NCBI GenBank assembly: GCA_013397455.1
Contig: VYZB01000225.1
Span: forward strand, 280,845-344,844
Direction: 5' to 3'
Source of the DNA: Crotophaga sulcirostris
Lineage: Eukaryota > Chordata > Aves > Cuculiformes > Crotophagidae
Length of the DNA: 64,000 nt
Both the position numbers and the translations under genes were made by a program. Positions 41,201 through 52,873 of the stretch are shown in pieces. The notes under the pieces were generated by a model. The model did not search any database, was not told where the DNA came from, and saw nothing but the letters and a program-made list of their open reading frames with translations. How positions within the stretch are numbered: the first letter of the stretch is position 1; each line of letters starts with the position of its first letter.

Positions 41201-43000
41201 CATACTTTTTGTTAAAGAATCTGGAGTATGTGAGTCACTGGGGATTAAATGCAGGAGAGCTATTCATTTTCAGACAGCAACACATCACTGTCCACCAAAT
41301 AGGTTTAATGTTTACCCTATTGTAAGATTTTCTTCTTTGCTCAGGGATTTGAGAACATCTTGTTCACTACAACTTAGTCACAGATGTGTCCTGGTACAAT
41401 GACTACAAAAGTCCAGGTGGAAGAGCTGTATCTATTGATATTTGTGTTGCAACGTGATTTTTAAATTTTTTTATCGGAGTCGTTATGAAGTGTTCAGCAC
41501 TTGTGAGTGTGAAGCTGTTCCTGTTTGTTCCTTCAAAAATGTAATTGGTGGCAAAAATTGTTGTTTAGAAGTGTATAATATTTTGCTTTTTCTATAGAGT
41601 GGTCTGTTTTGACTGGTGTATTTAACTGTATTACCACATATGGGTGCTCAGTTCAGTTGTGACAGTACAGAGGTACACAGAACACTATGGCAAATTTTTC
41701 CTTCGTATTCATATAATTTTGCTTGATTTCCATTTATGTGATTTTCTATTTATATGATTTCTCTTCCACAAGTAGTACCCTTTCTGTACTGACATTTACC
41801 TGTATTTTCCCTATGAAGTTGCACCACAGCTCTGTTCTGTGACCCTACAGCCAGCACGTGTATCCCAGTCCTGCAGGCGGTAGGGATGGATCCCAGCAAC
41901 CTCCCTGACACAGACATTGACCTACGAGGAGATCAAGGCTGTGGTATTCATGAGGCCCTGGGCAGTGCTGGTTTGCTTTGAGCTCTGCTATGTAGGGAGA
42001 TATTACAGAGCAGCAAGGGAAGGGATTTTCATTACCAGGCTACAAGAAGCCTTATGTGTGTCTTCAAGAAGAGAAGCCCTAAAGGCAGACACTCAAAAAG
42101 GCAGTCACCTCCTGCAGAGATGCTCTTTTGGGTACTCATTCCCTTCATACATACAAATTCTGAATACCCACCCCCAGAACATAATATTTAGGTCTGGCTT
42201 CAGTAGCTAGAGACAAGTGGAGGCCATAGGCCAAAAATCCCATCTGGCCACTCGGCCCTTGCTGGGCTGCAGTGAGAAGCTGGCAAAGCTGATCCGTGAG
42301 GATCTGCAGGCTGGGTGGGTTTATATGGCAGCAGAGCAGATCCTGGTCTCTTCTTGTGTTGCTGTGGTTTAACAGCACTGCTCAGTGGAGTAAGTAACTG
42401 CATTGGGAGATCATGGGGCTTCTGAAGTCAACCGGATTTAATACGTTTTGGCTGTGCGGTGGCCATCCCAAGCAGGAAGCATGAGGGTGGAATTGTTACT
42501 GAAAAGTTAAATTGTACCTGTGCAAGCTCTAAGATTTGAGTGAGATTTCACAGGTAACAGCCATTGCTCAGTATTTATTTCTGCTTCTGGGGGCTTGAAA
42601 CAAATTCCCTCATGCCCCACAAAACCTTCCTGTAGATAGAGATACTCTCTGCTGTCACAGCTAAATATTATTCCTTCAGCAGAGCACTGAGAGGGATGAG
42701 GAACCAAAGATGTTAAATTTGGAATTAATTTTTGGTGTCCTAGCTTGAACCACTTCTGTTGGACAGTGGAAGGTGGCCCTCTGTTCCCAGGGTTGCCACC
42801 TCACATGGTCTGTACCTGCCTGGTGTGTTATGAAATGTCTGTTCTGAAGCACGAAATCAATATGTGAGAATCGCGCCTTTCGTTTTGCAGGATAGCAGGG
42901 AAGAGAAGAGGGGGGAGAAAAAAGCACGCTTTTAAACCAGCTAAAATTAACAATCAGAAAGTGAATTAAAATAATTCCCCCAAACTTAATATTTTTAAAA
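32264..43000. other. Intergenic, no gene seen
   Basis: About 10.7 kb with mixed base composition; 33.0-34.5 kb is somewhat richer in GC. It has a 20-base T run at 36084-36103 and a pyrimidine tract at 38732-38760. Open frames up to about 152 codons (33745-34203, -) look random. No recognisable element was seen. Confidence 0.65.
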
Positions 43001-43047
43001 CTATGTGACTTTTTAAGCCAGCCACATGACTTCATGGTGGGTTGGGC

Positions 43048-43207
43048 TGACTCATAATATTTGAATACTACAGATTGGCAATACTGAGTCTCTCTGTTTT
43101 CCAGGCAGGCGTAATTACTGTTACTGAATTGCCTCCCTCGGATCTTGGAAGGGAGTAGTAAAGCAGAGGAGGAGCTGTGACTCAGGCGTGGGGATGTGTG
43201 TGAGTCA
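43048..43207. promoter_or_regulatory. Cluster of three AP-1 sites (candidate enhancer)
   Basis: Perfect AP-1 consensus sites (TGASTCA) occur at 43048-43054, 43178-43184 and 43201-43207, with a near match (TGACTCT) at 43211-43217. One such site is expected by chance about every 8 kb. AP-1 (Fos/Jun) drives activity-dependent transcription, and NPTX2 is an activity-induced gene, so a distal enhancer is plausible. That role is inference only. Confidence 0.4.
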
Positions 43208-43300
43208 CGGTGACTCTTGGGTTGGTAATAGCTTGCTTAGGGCAGCACTTAAAATCTCACAGTTCATCCCCGCAGAAAGGTAGCTGTTTGCAGCAGATAC

Positions 43301-46300
43301 AGATATGAGTTTAAAAGCAATATTTTAGATGGCTCAGAAAAAGAATGAGCTGTGGCATTTTGCTGTGTTACAGGTGAATTAGAAATTAAATGGAAATGCT
43401 TTGACTCTTATCCCATCGTATAGGCTGATTTCAGTATTTAAATGAACTGTAACCCCCAAGTGCTTTGGAACTTCAAGTTTTTGGGAAATGCACACCAACG
43501 TAGCCTAGGAAATGAGGAAAGTTTGGAGAACAATGGTAGTCTGGGGGCTTGAGATTTTTGTTGCTGTTTTCCTTGCATTTGTCAGACATACTTGCAGAGG
43601 GAGAATTCTAATGAGTAATTGGCATCGCTATTGTTTATTGCTTCAATGTGAAATCTATTTTATTTATTTGTTTGGAACTCAGCCCAGCAGTGGATTACTG
43701 TTTTATCCATGTCCGGTTTAAAATATTTGATTCAAGCTTTCAACATGCAAATTAATCTTGATGTATTTGTAAAAGGAGAAACTGTGCAGGTTTCTATTTA
43801 TATGGTATTAAAGATAAGGGACAAGAAGCAATGAAAATGGAACCAAATATTTACAGTTGGGAAAAGGAGAAACAGCAACATCTAAAATGATTTTCTACAT
43901 GAACCAAACTAGAGAAAAAGAACTGTAAGGACATAAAAGTAGTTGTCTTTCCCTGCCTCTAGGAGATATTTATAGATGTAGCAGAGTTCTGAATTTCATT
44001 TTTTTTCATTTCACTGAAATTCATTTTGAATAAATTCTAGGCATGGGCTTCATGAGAATGCAGATAGGAAGCTCTGTAATCTTTAGTGTATGTTGGAGAT
44101 GCTTTTGTATGAAATGGGTATTGTCCAGTCTGTGGTTTCCACTGGGGAGGCAACAGAGGTGCAGGTGGGAGCGTGGCAGGGCAGGTGCTGCCTGTGGAGA
44201 TGCCCTGTGAGCAGCTGCTGCTGCAGCCCTTGCACCACTGCCCTTGTATTTGGGCTGTGGGACCACAGCTGGGTGGAGGGTGACGAGGCTGCGCCCAGGA
44301 GAGTGCCCTGTGCACGCAGCAGCAAACATTGGGTGGAATCGTCTGAATCCTGCATTGCTGGTGATCTGGGTAAAGTGATTTATTGTTACTTCTGTAGCAT
44401 CTGAGTTTGTGTTGTCCCTATAGAAATCCAGGGCTTGGAGCATCTGGTGTGCTTATTCCTGAGCTTCCAGACACAAACTGCTGAGCTTCAAGGACACCCT
44501 AGCTGGCTACAAAACTCCTTGATAAGCCCGGCCAGTTCCCCAGGTTTTATTTCAGTGCAATTTCACTTTACAGTTTTATGTCTTTGTCTGAAATGGGGTT
44601 GAAAGCCATGGACTTGAATGACATTTTGTGGAGTAAATTGCAGAGCTTTTAATTTGAGGGGCATTGCACGGGCGCTTTCCAGAGCAAACTGGGGCTCCTG
44701 GCTGGCAGGAACTCAACAGCCAGGGCTGCTCCCAGCACCCACAGCAAAGTGCAGAAAAGAGATGGAGAGAGGCCAGGGCATCTCCTCAGCTGCATTTCCC
44801 ATTCCTTCATTAGGAATATCTCAGTTGTTACCGTTCCTTGGTGAAGTCGCTGTCGTAGTCAATGAAATAATTGTCAGATCAGTCTATCCCCAAGCGATCC
44901 AATGATGTTTCAAGAGTAGGAGACAACTGAGAAAATTTAGAGAATATTTACTATTGAAGGGGTTCTGGTCTTTTAAAATGTTTCAATGCTTTGAAAGGCA
45001 TTAGAAAACAAACTGTCATCCCAATACTCTATTGTATGATTGCTTGTTTTAATGGTTGAAAAGAATAAGTTGAAAAGAATGAGCTGGAGAGCACAATTTG
45101 AACATTTGGCAGATGAACAAAAGTTATTGAGTGCCTTGTTCCTGGGTGATCATATTACAGTCTATATTATCTTATTTTTAGTAGAAATACCAGTGCTGTC
45201 TGAGGTGAGATTTCACGGTTGCTGTAGTGCAAGTGACACTGAGAGGGGAAAAGGTCTGGTTTTTTTCCACGCCTTTTTAGAGAAATCTAAAAATATGTTT
45301 TCTCAAAAAGGCTGATGTTTAGGTTGTTTTGCTACTGTTCCTCTTCCATTTTATCTATTTGACTGCCCTTTGTATGTTTTAATGGCACAATATTGTGCAT
45401 GTTTCTTCATGCTGTACTCGGCGTAATTAAAATGAGCTATGCAGTTATTTTGGTGTTGCCTTGTACATTGGGATTCTCCTACTTGTCTAGTTATCTGCAG
45501 CCAAATGAGCTTGCTCCGTGGCTCTAAGGTAAAATCTTGTCAGCGTTAAAATCAAACCAGGGAACCAGGGTGCTTATGGAGTTCAGTGGCCCAGCATTTA
45601 ATTTCACCCAGAGAAAGGTGCACTGACAACTGTTGAACCCACCAGCATTCTGCTTTTCCCTAAACTGATGATAACTTATGGACTGTGGAAATCCCTTGAA
45701 ATAAAGATTCCCCAACCCTCTGGGATCTTGTGCATCATTTAAATCTCTGTTTATTAATACTGGAAACCATGTCACTAAGAGCTGACACTAGAATGATGAG
45801 TACTAAGTATCTTGGTAAACTGGGTTTCAGGTATTTTTCCTTGAGATTTTGTTTGTTTCTTGACCACCCTTGCTCTTGTGGGCTCCAACTCCTGTCACAC
45901 CGAGTTTTGTAGGAGCAGAAGTCCTCATGTCTGGTGCTGAATTGATCTCAGAGCACGCTGCTAATTCTGAAGTACAGTTTGTAACATCTGCTGGATTGTG
46001 CTTAATAAAATTTGTGATATTTTAACAGTATTTTGCCAATCTTAATTGTATCCATATAACAGTGCTGCCCTATACAGTAATAAGTTTAATTAGAAATGGT
46101 TCAGTAAATGTGGACTTTGCCATTAATTACTATTGTCCTATGCACTTTAGAAGTGCACTTTAAAAATAAAAATACTTTGTTGATTGATGACTGTCCTTTG
46201 CTATGCCATTTTGAGGGTGACCCTGTTCAGCTTTGACACTCGAGCAGCTTAGATTTTGCTCTGGAGTAAAATCAACTTTTATAGGCAATATTTTTTTAGA

Positions 46301-48893
46301 GTTTTGCCTTTTATTTGTTTTAAGCTAGGCTGCCTTTCCTGAGGCGGTTGCCTGATGCGTAGTGAAACCAGTGAGCCATTGTAAAGAGGATGAGCCTTGT
46401 CAGGAATCCATCTACCAATGTCAGCTAGAGCAGAGTTAATGACACTTCAGTTAATACAGTTCCTTAATCAGCGCATTCGAAGCGCAACGCCGCTGGATGC
46501 TGCCTTAGTTTTCTTTTCTTTATGTAGTTTACTGCATTTTCCTGGTTTACTGTATTGATGCATTTTCACATCTAAAAATATCTGAGCTGTTTCCATGATA
46601 CATGGAGCTTCAGTTTGCACAGGAAAGAAGTCCCTGTTTGACAAAGGAATATCTGCATTATATCCACTAGTACAGGGTGTGTCTGCTATATTCACTGGAC
46701 ATTCATGCCTGAGGAGGGGGTTTGGTACAAGAGTTCCTCATCTCATGTGATGTCTGGGAAAAACAAATTATGAGGGAAGTTGTGCCTGTGACATCCAGCT
46801 TGGCTCCAGCTTAAGAGGGTTCATTCCTCACTCCTTCTAGGCTGGGACAGACTCACCACTGTTCTGTGCTCTCCTCTTTGTGCTCCCTTATTATCATTTT
46901 GTGTGGGTGCTTGACTGGAGAAGGAAAGTCAGAAAAAACTCAAAAGGAAAATATATTGTGGAAGACCAAGACTGAGTTTTAAGGCCTTGGAGAATTTCCC
47001 AGTGGCTTTTGCAGCGGTGCAGTTTGAGCTCTGGCAAGAGAGTTGGGGTATTTTTTCTCTTCCTTTGGCAGCCTGGGCATTAAGGAGGTGAGCTGATTGG
47101 CTTGCACAAGGAGAGTAATAGCAGTCCCCAAGATGAAATACTTCTTTTGGGTGTCATGTAACAGGTCAATAATAAATAGGTTGTTGCTCCTCAGATGAGC
47201 CAATTTTGAAACCTCGCTCTCCTGCAGTCCTGTTCCCAGGAAGCCCCATCTGGATACTTGGGAAACAGAAGGTCGAGAAGGACTCCTCCTCTCAGATAAT
47301 GGATGGTTCCTAGCCCAAATGTGTAGGCAAAGCGATTGTGCGCAGGTGAAGAGGCAGCTTTGGCACTTGGCAAGGAAGATTTGTGAGTTTCCTGTTGTTT
47401 TACTGCCCCCTCCTCCCCTTTCTTAATCTTGTACTCCACTTACCCCAGGGAGGCAGCAAGGCTGGGAGAGCATGTGTTGCTCCCAGAGCTGCTCTGCTGT
47501 GGTCCCCCACCTGCCGAACCTCAGCCTTGGGTCTGTTGTGCTTGGTCTGCTGGTACCATGTGGTCTGTGCGACTCACACTGCACTGTTGTAGGTCTGCAA
47601 CACCTCAAGCTGAGTTCAGTGGAATTAATTTGAATTTGCTCCAGCACAGTTGGCAGAATAATTTGGTCTAAAATAGCATCATTATTACCACCTATGGCAC
47701 AGCTTATTGAATGCAGTGCTTAACTTTAAGAGCTTAATATGGAGCCGAGTAGGAAAGGGTTTCCCTGTCTCAAAAACTCCCTGTGATTTCCACCCCTCTT
47801 CCAATATCCTTCTTTGATTAGACCTCTTAATGGGCTTTTCTGAAAGTGATGGGGATCATTAGAGTGTAATGGAAGCAGGATGAGACATCACCAAGCAGGA
47901 AAATGCAGGTATGAGGCTCGGACATCCCAGTCCAAGTCTGTGCTTTGCTCTCTCCTGCAAGCCCATTTATTATTACAGGGGTGGTTGCTCAGACTTCACC
48001 ATCCCACTTGGAATTACTGACTCATTCAGGATGAAATAAGTATTTCCTGATGGAGATTTATAAAAACTGCAATCAGTCCTACTGAAAAGATTTAGCAACT
48101 TGACATGCCTAATGGAGGTAAAAAGCCTCATCAGAAACTTTCTGCCATCTGTGGTTTGTTATCCCTACACAAAATGCATCTTAGCTACTTGTTTGCTTCT
48201 GCTGCTTTGGGATTTATGACAAAAAGTGAAGCTAACACCTTGCCCCTTTATAAGTAGAGGTTGATTGTCAGCAATAGCAGATTGATCCAAGACTTCAGGT
48301 ACCTTCATTGCTACTTACAGCTGTAATTTATGACCATTTTCTATTGGTTAATATAAGGATGGAGGTATAAAATACCAACTTAAATATTTATGTAGGTAGT
48401 GTTTCTTCGTGAATATTTCTTAGTGGTAAGGAAATACTGTTTAAAGAGCAATACGTTGCAATTCAGTGGGAATGACTATGTGAAAGCTGTCAATGTTTTC
48501 AACAAAATCTGTGGATGCCATAAAGTGGTAGAATTACTCATTCGCCAAATCTGTGCTCTGGGAGGGAGCAAAATGTGTTAATGATACCTCAGTAGCGACA
48601 AAGAATTCGTCTAGAAAATTGGCACATCAGTTCAGAATATCTGGTTATTGAGATTAAGCATTTAGGGGTTCAGTGTTTCCTTAGCGCAGGCATTTTTTTC
48701 CAGCTAAAGGAACTGAACTTGTGCATGCAAGCTGAATAAAAACCAGACAGAGACTACTTATCTTGCTATCATATATAACGTGGAGATCTGACCAAGCTCA
48801 ACTTTCCTCATTTGCTAAATCTGACTCTTAGAAATACGAATGTCTTTGCAGAAGATCCCATTTCCTTCCTACTGATTGACAGCTGCCCAGTGG
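43301..48893. other. Intergenic, no gene seen
   Basis: Open frames are short. A GC-richer patch at about 44.1-44.35 kb explains the overlapping frames on both strands there. No repeat family was recognised. Confidence 0.65.
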
Positions 48894-48936
48894 ATTTGCA
48901 TGCATAAATCCATTTGCATGCATAAATCCATGCAAA
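48894..48936. promoter_or_regulatory. Tandem octamer (POU) sites in an 18-bp repeat
   Basis: An 18-base unit (ATTTGCATGCATAAATCC) occurs twice in perfect tandem at 48894-48911 and 48912-48929, followed by ATGCAAA in the opposite sense (48930-48936). Each unit begins with a perfect octamer, ATTTGCAT, the site of POU-domain factors. Function is not shown; it may be a chance short duplication. Confidence 0.45.
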
Positions 48937-49939
48937 CACCTCAGTAAAAAAGTGTTTCTGCAAATATTTTGGATCTGCAGCATGGCAAGAGTTGCTAGAG
49001 CTGATTTGTATCTCTGGTCTCTTTTGCCCCACTTACCATAAAAATAGCTAACAAAAAGAGAGGAATACAATTTAATAAAGTCTTGTGAAAAAGATAAGAA
49101 CAAAATTAATCTGGGAAATTGCCTACTATAGGCTTTATTGACACTTATTGTTTTCAAAGGCATTGAATTACTACATACTGATTGTATAATATTAAAGTTT
49201 AAGAATATATTAAAATTTAATGAAAATGTCTTAAATAGCAAGCTGAAGAGGTAATGATATCTAATTTTCTTGTGTCTGATGCATCTAGAGCTGAAACCTC
49301 TGCAAGTCTTTCTGTTGTCTTTAGTAGATATCAGAGCAGGCTTTTAAAGGAGCAGGTCTATTTACTAAAGGTCAGACACATTTGTAATGAAAATTCCATT
49401 CATCAAGATTCATTTATATTGGGAAAACAGCTTACTGCTTCAGAACAGTTTTTTCTCCCTCCTTTGTCCCTCCCAGAAAAAAACAAACACCCCTGAAAAG
49501 AATGATGGTAACATTTCTCTTGATGCTTAAAGGTCAATTCATAATGTAATAACCCTGAGGACTTACTCAGGTGGATGAGGAAGCTGTGCTCTTTCCAAGT
49601 GCCAATATACAGAGAGGTATGTAGGCATTAAAATCTGTTTGAAATAATCCATCAAAGCTGGTATTTATGTTTTTGATTGTAAAACGGACCTGGTGCTGAA
49701 GAACCTTGTCCAAAAAAGCTTGGTGGATTGTCTGCTTTGAGGGCTTGAGGGGGTCTGGCCTTGTCTCTCCTGGTGTCTGTAGGATCGTGGAATTTTTGTG
49801 GGTTTTCCCTCAGAAAGAGGTTTCCTTAGTGTTTAGAAGTGCCCCACCCCAGGGAAAAATGCTGTTATTTGTTTTGACTTGAATAAATATGGAACATTAA
49901 AAAAAATACTAGAAGCTCACAGACAAATGCCAGAGCCTT
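48937..49939. other. Intergenic, no gene seen
   Basis: AT-rich; only short overlapping open frames on both strands. Confidence 0.65.
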
Positions 49940-50060
49940 TCAGAGCTCACGAAGTATCTGGACAGTGCTCTTAGTCATATGGTTTAGTTTTAGGGAGTCC
50001 TGCGACTGGGACTTGATTATCCTTACGAATCCCTTCCAACTCAAGATATTCTATGATTCT
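49940..50060 (+). repeat. CR1-type LINE, 3' end fragment
   Basis: Ends with the CR1 hallmark 'cccttccaactcaagatatt' followed by 'ctatgattct', preceded by the diverged 'gggacttgattatcctta' stretch that corresponds to 'ggacttgatgatcctt' in younger copies. 5'-truncated. The left edge is approximate. Confidence 0.8.
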
Positions 50061-52212
50061 AGCTCCCAGAATACCTTGCCAAAAACCTGAAATCCCTTGA
50101 AGGACTTGCAGCTTGGGCATTTTTATTTATTATTTCTTTTACTACCCTACCCCATTCCTTATGTTCCCTTCGCATGGTCTCTCTCCAGCTGATGGAAATG
50201 AGATGGACTGTGGGAGACATAGAATGTAGCATTAGGGTAGAATTAATGAGTTAAGCTCAAGGTATAGCTATTAAATGCAGTAATGGGATTTCCAAAATAA
50301 ATTTATTTCTGATATCCAAAATAATTGTGTAGACACTGTAGAAAATAAAGGGTTTTCAGTGGCGTTTTGTACATAGCTAGAAGAGGAACTCAATTTACAC
50401 TTATCTCACATTTAGTCATTATTAAGAAATGTGAATTATTTCAAAGCTGTGTTGCTTTCCTCACTTTCCTTGTCCCCTCTGCTGCTGCCAAGGATGCCCA
50501 ACCCTGCTTTGGCCTTTGCTAACAAAACATCTCAGTTGTTATTATGCTTTCAGACTTTGCACCTGCTACCAGGATTGCCCAGAGATGTGATACTCTGGGC
50601 ACTAAAACTAAAGCCCGATCCAAGAGGATCCTGTCTCTGCCTGATGAGAGCTAGGTGAAGCCTGTACTATTTTTAGAAACACGCATTTTGTGTCTGATTT
50701 GGAACATGCTCCCATGCACAAGAAGCTGCCCTTTTTTTTCCTTTGATGGCATATCCTGCACAGCAGCAGTGAGAGCTGGTGAGAAACTGAACAGCAGTTG
50801 AAAGCAAATTCCCGGAGATGTCCCCTCCCTCCTGCTGGTGGCTTAGCTACCAGCATCAGCATTACAGGGTAGCACAGGTGCACATTTACCTGTGCAAGGC
50901 AGGGAGGCACAGCTTTCACAGGCAAGAAGAGCCACGTGTCTCCTTCCTCACACTGTGTGCAGATCATGCCTGCATGGGAGGACCAGTTTCTTCTGCCCCA
51001 GGTTAAATGATGCTCTGGGATACGGCTGAGCCTGCCGCTGCTGCAGGCTGGGGGAGGAGGGGAGCACAGGGAAGTCAGCCACTTCAAAGCTCTCTGACAT
51101 GATGTGCCTACCAAAGGCTTTGGTGCTGGTGGTACACTGAAGCTATTTGTTTTAATGCTGTAGATCTTGAAAGGCACTCCTCCCCCTTGTAAAGAGAATA
51201 TTTGTTATGCATTTTATAGTCTCAGGCATGGCCATCTGCTAATATAGTCAAGTAGACACAATAAAGGAGGTTTATATCTTTTTAGATTCTGTTACTTCAC
51301 ATTCTATTTTTGATGCAGTAGGAGCCAGCACAGCTGAGCTGAAAGACTCTCAGGAACATGCCATGCATTTTATAGTCGATGCAACTAAAGAAAATTTGCT
51401 GAAGGACTACAGCTAAAGACAGCACATAACTGAGAATTTGAAATCACTATTGCCCTGCCATTAGCCAGGGGCAGTTTAGAAGCTCTTTTTTATGCAAGAG
51501 GCTTGAAACACTTCTATTCTGACACTTTGCACTTTATGTTTGCCATGCATTATGTTTGTGCACTGCAAGTGTGGGTATGTGACCCGCACTAAGATGTAGA
51601 TGGTCAGTACCAGCATGTCTTTTACCAGTAACAGGCATGAAATGCTTTTCATTGCAGTCCAGAGGGGGGGTCTGTCATTTTCAACTTTTCTTCTGACATA
51701 TGGTAGACTCATATCTGCAATAAATAAATTTAAAAAGCACACCAATACTTTTGTGTATAGGTAAGACTTCAGCTGTCCAGAGGTTCAGTTTCCTTGTCTT
51801 CACTGGAGGCATCACTTGCCAAAGGTGGGACCTCTAGGCTGGAAAGGACTCCCAGGTGTCTGGGTGTGCTGCTCGTGCAAGCAACCACGCTGTTTGTTAT
51901 CCATTTATCTAAGTTGCCCTCAAATCTGAGATATTTCTCACTTTCCAGAGAATTTGTGCTGGAACTTACTCCAGTTCAGCCCAGTGTGGGACTGTGGCCC
52001 CTTCCTGAGTGCAGTGGTGTGCTGTGGTCGCTTGGGCTGGCCACATGCCTCCTTGGCAGCTGGGCCAGGCTGGGAGAAGGACTGCGTGGCTACCACTGGA
52101 TTGTCTCTCATCTCTGTCTTTGCTGCCTAACATCCTTGTTTTTGTTGAGTGGTTTGTATATTTTTTAATTTTTTTTTAACTTTTTAACCTGCATGCTAGA
52201 CAACTTCTAGTT

Positions 52213-52267
52213 ACTTATTTTAAAGTCTCTTGCAAGATCTGATTCAGCTTAACTTTTGCAGTTCTCT
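52213..52267 (+). repeat. Local direct repeat, copy A
   Basis: Matches 52818-52873 in the same orientation at roughly 85% by eye. It shares ttttaaagtctcttgcaa, then atctga-tcagc and ttttgcagttctct. The T-rich sequence upstream of both copies also looks alike, so the duplicated unit may be nearer 100 bases. Confidence 0.65.
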
Positions 52268-52817
52268 TGTGGACCTCTACAGTTCTTGAGCTCCTGTAAG
52301 GGATCATTATCTTCGATTGATTCTCTCTTTTCCATTCACTGTATGCACTAAGTTATTCCTGAAATTCTTTCTTCTTTTTAAATGTGATTATTCAATAGGG
52401 AATTCAGAAGTGCTCTCTTAATTCTAAGAACTCTATAGGAGTTGGGCCAAGAACAAAGACTAAGAACTCAAGCTGAGCTTTCTAGACTGTCTGTGGAAAA
52501 GTTGTGGAGGATGAGCAAAAATTCACCTGCTGAGAGCTATAACTTCACAGTGCAGTTTTCATTCATCCCTGTCTTCACCCCAAATTGCCACAATTTAAAA
52601 TCTTTTGCTATCTTGATGCCTCCCAAATCTGTCAGCCCTTTTAACAGGAGGTCTTACAATTTCTTTTGTTGTTAATTTGGGTGGGTAACAGCACTCACAG
52701 TCATCCTTAGCCTGGCAGCCTTGCACAGTACGTGTTGTTCCTGAGGTTAATTTCATCAGTGACGGCAGCTTTTGGAGAATTTTTCTTTTTTTCACCTTTT
52801 AACTGACATGACAGCAG

Positions 52818-52873
52818 ACTTGTTTTAAAGTCTCTTGCAATATCTGAATCAGCCAGACTTTTTGCAGTTCTCT
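52818..52873 (+). repeat. Local direct repeat, copy B
   Basis: Second copy, about 605 bases downstream of copy A. Either an old local duplication or two insertions of an unrecognised dispersed repeat. Confidence 0.65.

Noticed and set aside
48344..48581. CCAAT-like and TATA-like motifs before a 60-codon open frame
   Set aside because: AT-rich sequence gives such motifs by chance, and the peptide resembles nothing known to me.
50608..51177. 189-codon open frame on the minus strand, the longest outside NPTX2
   Set aside because: Cys/Ser/Pro/Leu-rich composition, no domain or signal I recognise, and a second frame on the other strand. It sits in a locally GC-richer patch where stops are fewer.
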